Below are positions 6,568-8,073 of a stretch of 8,073 nt of DNA, in pieces (the first letter of the stretch is position 1; the number at the start of each line of letters is the position of its first letter). The DNA lies in contig JAITSM010000204.1 in NCBI GenBank assembly GCA_031287815.1, positions 1 through 8,073 on the forward strand. Direction: 5' to 3'. The notes under the pieces are model-generated. The model was not told the origin of the DNA. It ran no database searches and saw only the letters and a program-made list of their open reading frames with translations. The DNA comes from Prevotellaceae bacterium (GTDB lineage Bacteria; Bacteroidota; Bacteroidia; Bacteroidales; UBA932). Both the position numbers and the translations under genes were made by a program.

Positions 6568-7410
6568 ATGGTTCCCGTATCACAACTGTATAAAGAAGCG
6601 CAAAGGCAATTGCAGCCGCTCTATTCGAAAGAAGAGGCGCGGGCGTTGTCGCAGGCGCTTTTGCAGCATTTCGGAAAATTGTCGCGCACGCAATTGTTCG
6701 CTTTTCCCGGAACGGAGCTTTCCCCTGACACGGCACGGCAAATACAAACAGCCATTGCCGGCTTGCTTGCACATAAACCCTTGCAGTACCTGACCGGCGA
6801 AACAACGTTCTGTGGTTTCCCCATGGAAGTATCCGAAGCCGTATTGATTCCGCGCCCGGAGACGGAGGAACTGGCGGAGTGGGCGGCCGGCAGCATTGGA
6901 AAGGAGGCGGTGGTTATAGACCTCTGCACCGGCAGCGGGTGCATTGCCATTGCGCTGAAAAAACGGCTCCCTTCCACAGAAGTATATGCCTGCGACTGCT
7001 CGCCGGAAGCGCTGGAGGTGGCGCAGCGCAACGCCGTGAAAAACGATGCGGAAATTCATTTCTTCCGCTGCGATGTGCTTTCTGACGTGAACTTCGACAA
7101 AAAAGCGGATTGCATTATCAGTAATCCGCCTTACGTGCGGGAAAGCGAAAAGGCGGCGATGCCCAAGAATGTATTGTTATATGAACCACCGCAGGCGCTG
7201 TTTGTCGCCGACAGCGACCCGCTGGTATTTTACCGCGCCATTGCCCGCTTTGCCCGACAGCATTTGCGGGACAACGGCGCCCTCTTTGTCGAAATCAACG
7301 AGGCTTTGGGCAACGAAACAAAAGCCCTGTTTGCTGCGGCAGGCTTCACCTCTATAGAATTGCGCCGGGACATGAACGGCAAAGACCGGATGATAAAAGG
7401 CGTATTATAA
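6568..7410 (+). CDS. prmC: PrmC (HemK), release factor glutamine N5-methyltransferase
   Basis: PrmC methylates the glutamine of the GGQ motif in peptide-chain release factors 1 and 2, using SAM, in the cytoplasm. The 280-residue length is normal. The N-terminal helical release-factor-binding domain covers about residues 1-75 and ends in the family signature PLQYLTGE (71-78). IPRPETEEL (94-102) precedes the SAM-binding loop DLCTGSGCIAIAL (118-130). The acidic residues after strand 2 are in YACDCSPEAL (140-149). The catalytic NPPY at 186-189, within CIISNPPYVRE, is diagnostic of N5-glutamine methyltransferases. YEPPQALF (205-212) is also conserved. It starts 15 bases after the glycosyltransferase stop and probably shares its transcript, although its function is unrelated. 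PrmB-type ribosomal-protein methyltransferases are similar, but the N-terminal motif and its length favour PrmC. Confidence 0.96.
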   Translation: MVPVSQLYKEAQRQLQPLYSKEEARALSQALLQHFGKLSRTQLFAFPGTELSPDTARQIQTAIAGLLAHKPLQYLTGETTFCGFPMEVSEAVLIPRPETEELAEWAAGSIGKEAVVIDLCTGSGCIAIALKKRLPSTEVYACDCSPEALEVAQRNAVKNDAEIHFFRCDVLSDVNFDKKADCIISNPPYVRESEKAAMPKNVLLYEPPQALFVADSDPLVFYRAIARFARQHLRDNGALFVEINEALGNETKALFAAAGFTSIELRRDMNGKDRMIKGVL

Positions 7411-7492
7411 ATTCAAAAAAATCCCCCTTCCCCCAGGGTCGACGCATTTAGATTTTGATAAAGTTGAAAATGATGTATGATGTATGAGGGGG
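7411..7492. other. untranslated stretch after prmC
   Basis: No gene is seen. It has a C-rich run (7424-7436) and two perfect TGATGTA heptamers in tandem (7471-7484) leading up to the first long palindrome. No hairpin with a T run follows the prmC stop, so where the operon transcript ends is unclear. It may end at the palindrome or run on to the terminator at 7813. Confidence 0.5.
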
Positions 7493-7572
7493 GAGTTAAG
7501 AACTAAAAGTTAAGAACTAAAAGTTGGCTGGCGCCAGCCAACTCTTAACTTTTAGTTCTTAGTTCTTAACTC
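7493..7572. repeat. 80-bp long palindrome with GGCTGGCGCCAGCC core
   Basis: The centre, 7522-7543, is a perfect 22-bp palindrome around TGGCGCCA. The outer 14 bases also match exactly: GAGTTAAGAACTAA at 7493-7506 and its complement at 7559-7572, equidistant from the centre. Between them the two arms carry the same 7-base units in a different order, so pairing is imperfect there. Units such as AGTTAAG, AACTAAA (left) and TCTTAAC, TTTTAGT (right) repeat in strict heptad phase. Transcribed from either strand it would form a very long hairpin. The bases after it are AAAAA, so it is not a standard intrinsic terminator. Confidence 0.85.
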
Positions 7573-7577
7573 AAAAA

Positions 7578-7612
7578 GGCGCCAGCCAACTTTCAACTTT
7601 CAATTCTCCATT
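7578..7612 (+). repeat. half-copy of the palindrome (core plus right arm)
   Basis: GGCGCCAGCCAACT (7578-7591) repeats the core and the first right-arm unit of the palindrome just upstream. It continues in heptad phase with TTTCAAC, TTTCAAT and TCTCCAT to about 7612. The left arm is missing. Its outer units resemble the reverse complement of the array at 257-277 (AATGGA/GAATTG type), which links the two ends of the window. Confidence 0.6.
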
Positions 7613-7616
7613 AAAT

Positions 7617-7831
7617 AAGCCCGTAGGGCTTGAATTTTCATAACCCCATGCAAGTGGAGCGTAGCGGAACGCAGCATGGGGCTACATGGAACTCCCTGCC
7701 CCTCGCGCGGAGCACGGGTTTTCCGCTATGCACGGACAATGCGCCGCGCGAAAGGCAGTGGGGGGCTTCTTCCGCAGGCTGCGCTGCGCTTGCCTGCGGT
7801 TATGAATATTTCGCCCCTTCGGGGCTTTTTT
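7617..7831 (+). other. structured segment of consecutive hairpins ending in a terminator; possible ncRNA or repeat element
   Basis: Several good stems follow each other. AAGCCC/GGGCTT pairs at 7617-7622/7626-7631. CCCCATGC/GCATGGGG pairs at 7644-7651/7674-7681 and encloses GCGT/ACGC (7659-7662/7669-7672). CTGCC/GGCAG (7696-7700/7754-7758) encloses TCGCGCGG/CCGCGCGA (7703-7710/7744-7751) across a small internal loop. CCGCAGGC/GCCTGCGG pairs at 7772-7779/7792-7799. The segment ends in an intrinsic terminator (7813-7831). It is richer in G+C than its surroundings and is flanked by the two long palindromes. No clear promoter is visible. It could be a structured RNA, a non-autonomous mobile element, or a composite intergenic repeat. 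Confidence 0.4.
7813..7831 (+). terminator. intrinsic terminator at the end of the structured segment
   Basis: GCCCC (7813-7817) pairs with GGGGC (7821-7825) around a TTC loop and is followed by six T residues (7826-7831). It points along the plus strand and is the first standard terminator after the glycan/prmC operon, so it may end that transcript as well as any RNA from the structured segment. Confidence 0.75.
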
Positions 7832-7897
7832 GAGTTAAGAACTAAAAGTTAAAAGTTAGCTGGCGCCAGCCAACTTTTAACTTTTAGTTCTTAACTC
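7832..7897. repeat. 66-bp near-perfect palindrome, second copy
   Basis: The two 33-base arms (7832-7864 and 7865-7897) are complementary except at one position (A7858 opposite C7871). The centre TGGCGCCAGCC and the outer GAGTTAAGAACTAAAAGTTAA match the first palindrome at 7493. Flanking T7826-7831 and A7898-7903 would extend pairing by six more base pairs. In that case the T run of the upstream terminator is also part of the long stem, and the two folds would compete. Heptad phase is again kept in both arms. Confidence 0.9.
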
Positions 7898-7905
7898 AAA
7901 AAAAT

Positions 7906-7935
7906 CCGCCGGCATGTTTCCATACCGGCGGTTTT
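7906..7935. terminator. bidirectional intrinsic terminator
   Basis: CCGCCGG (7906-7912) pairs with CCGGCGG (7925-7931), and ATG/CAT (7914-7916/7921-7923) extends the stem beyond one mismatch around a TTTC loop. On the plus strand TTTT follows (7932-7935). On the minus strand the stem is followed by one A and then seven T (complement of 7898-7904), the stronger of the two. Such a site would suit a convergent minus-strand gene to the right of the window. Confidence 0.65.
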
Positions 7936-7946
7936 CATTACTTCCT

Positions 7947-7990
7947 CTCAGCACCCCCCCTCGCCTTTAGGAGAGGGGGCAGGGGGTGAG
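7947..7990. repeat. C/G-rich imperfect hairpin
   Basis: CTCA (7947-7950) pairs with TGAG (7987-7990), and a run of C (7954-7960) can pair with runs of G (7976-7986). An inner CCT...AGG (7968-7970 region) closes a short loop. It has no T run, so it is more likely a dispersed intergenic repeat than a terminator. No gene is associated with it. Confidence 0.4.
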
Positions 7991-7998
7991 GTTAAAGC

Positions 7999-8038
7999 GG
8001 CGTCAGCCACTGCCTACTGCCCACTGCCTACTGCTACT
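7999..8038 (+). repeat. heptad-phased half-array with GGCGTCAGCC core
   Basis: GGCGTC (7999-8004) is followed by AGCCACT (8005), GCCTACT (8012), GCCCACT (8019) and GCCTACT (8026), four consecutive 7-base units. This is the same layout as the right arms of the palindromes: core first, then heptads with a conserved pyrimidine-rich front and an A-C/T end. The units differ in sequence from those at 7578 and 7865, so phase and core are conserved better than the unit itself. Confidence 0.55.
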
Positions 8039-8073
8039 GGGCCTACGGGATAATCGCACTCGCTATCGGGCTG

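Noticed and set aside
6580..7059. Minus-strand open frame (159 codons) opposite prmC
   Set aside because: The opposite strand encodes PrmC with all its signature motifs. The antisense frame has no recognisable domain.
7493..7572. Intrinsic terminator for the prmC operon
   Set aside because: The stem is far longer than a terminator needs and is followed by AAAAA rather than a T run on the plus strand. Its relatives occur as half-copies without any terminator features.
7630..7833. 67-codon plus-strand open frame with an ATG
   Set aside because: It lies wholly within the hairpin-rich segment and covers the terminator, has no ribosome-binding site, and resembles no family I recognise. The stems explain the sequence better than a protein does.
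8043..8073. Possible C-terminus of a minus-strand gene at the right edge
   Set aside because: Only nine codons and a stop are visible, and a plus-strand frame over the same bases is also open and hydrophobic. This is too short to call.

Overview
The window looks like a chromosomal stretch from a member of the Bacteroidota, most likely order Bacteroidales. The evidence is two promoter -7 elements of the TAnnTTTG type (398-405 and 533-540), mostly A-rich rather than strong Shine-Dalgarno leaders, and protein sequences typical of Bacteroidales surface-glycan loci. I cannot name a genus from the sequence.

Layout. Positions 1-416 hold no supportable gene: a 21-bp tandem repeat at the left edge, short dispersed repeats, then a promoter. 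A tRNA-Gly(GCC) lies at 417-489, followed at once by an intrinsic terminator (504-531). A second -7 element (533-540) sits only 11 bases before the first gene of a tightly packed plus-strand run of seven genes (552-7410). These encode a membrane-tethered family 2 glycosyltransferase, a Wzx-like lipid-linked-sugar flippase, a class I SAM methyltransferase, two more family 2 glycosyltransferases, a DXD-motif (GT32/OCH1-like) glycosyltransferase, and PrmC, the release-factor glutamine methyltransferase. Gaps between them run from a 4-bp overlap to 39 bp, so one operon is likely.

Function. Four glycosyltransferases plus a flippase would build a short oligosaccharide on a lipid carrier at the inner face of the cytoplasmic membrane and flip it to the periplasm. 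No polymerase, initiating phosphosugar transferase, ligase or nucleotide-sugar enzyme is visible. That fits a short glycan (LPS core or O-unit, or the general protein O-glycosylation glycan known from Bacteroides) at least as well as a long capsule. PrmC is a housekeeping translation gene that appears to share the transcript.

The right end (7411-8073) has no convincing gene but is dense in structure. There are two long near-perfect palindromes (7493-7572 and 7832-7897) with the same core, flanking about 260 bp of nested hairpins that end in an intrinsic terminator. A bidirectional terminator and a C/G-rich hairpin follow. The palindromes, several half-copies, and the short spacers inside the glycan operon are all built from degenerate 7-base units in a constant phase. 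This heptad-phased repeat family, anchored on a GGCGYCAGC core, is the most unusual signal in the window.
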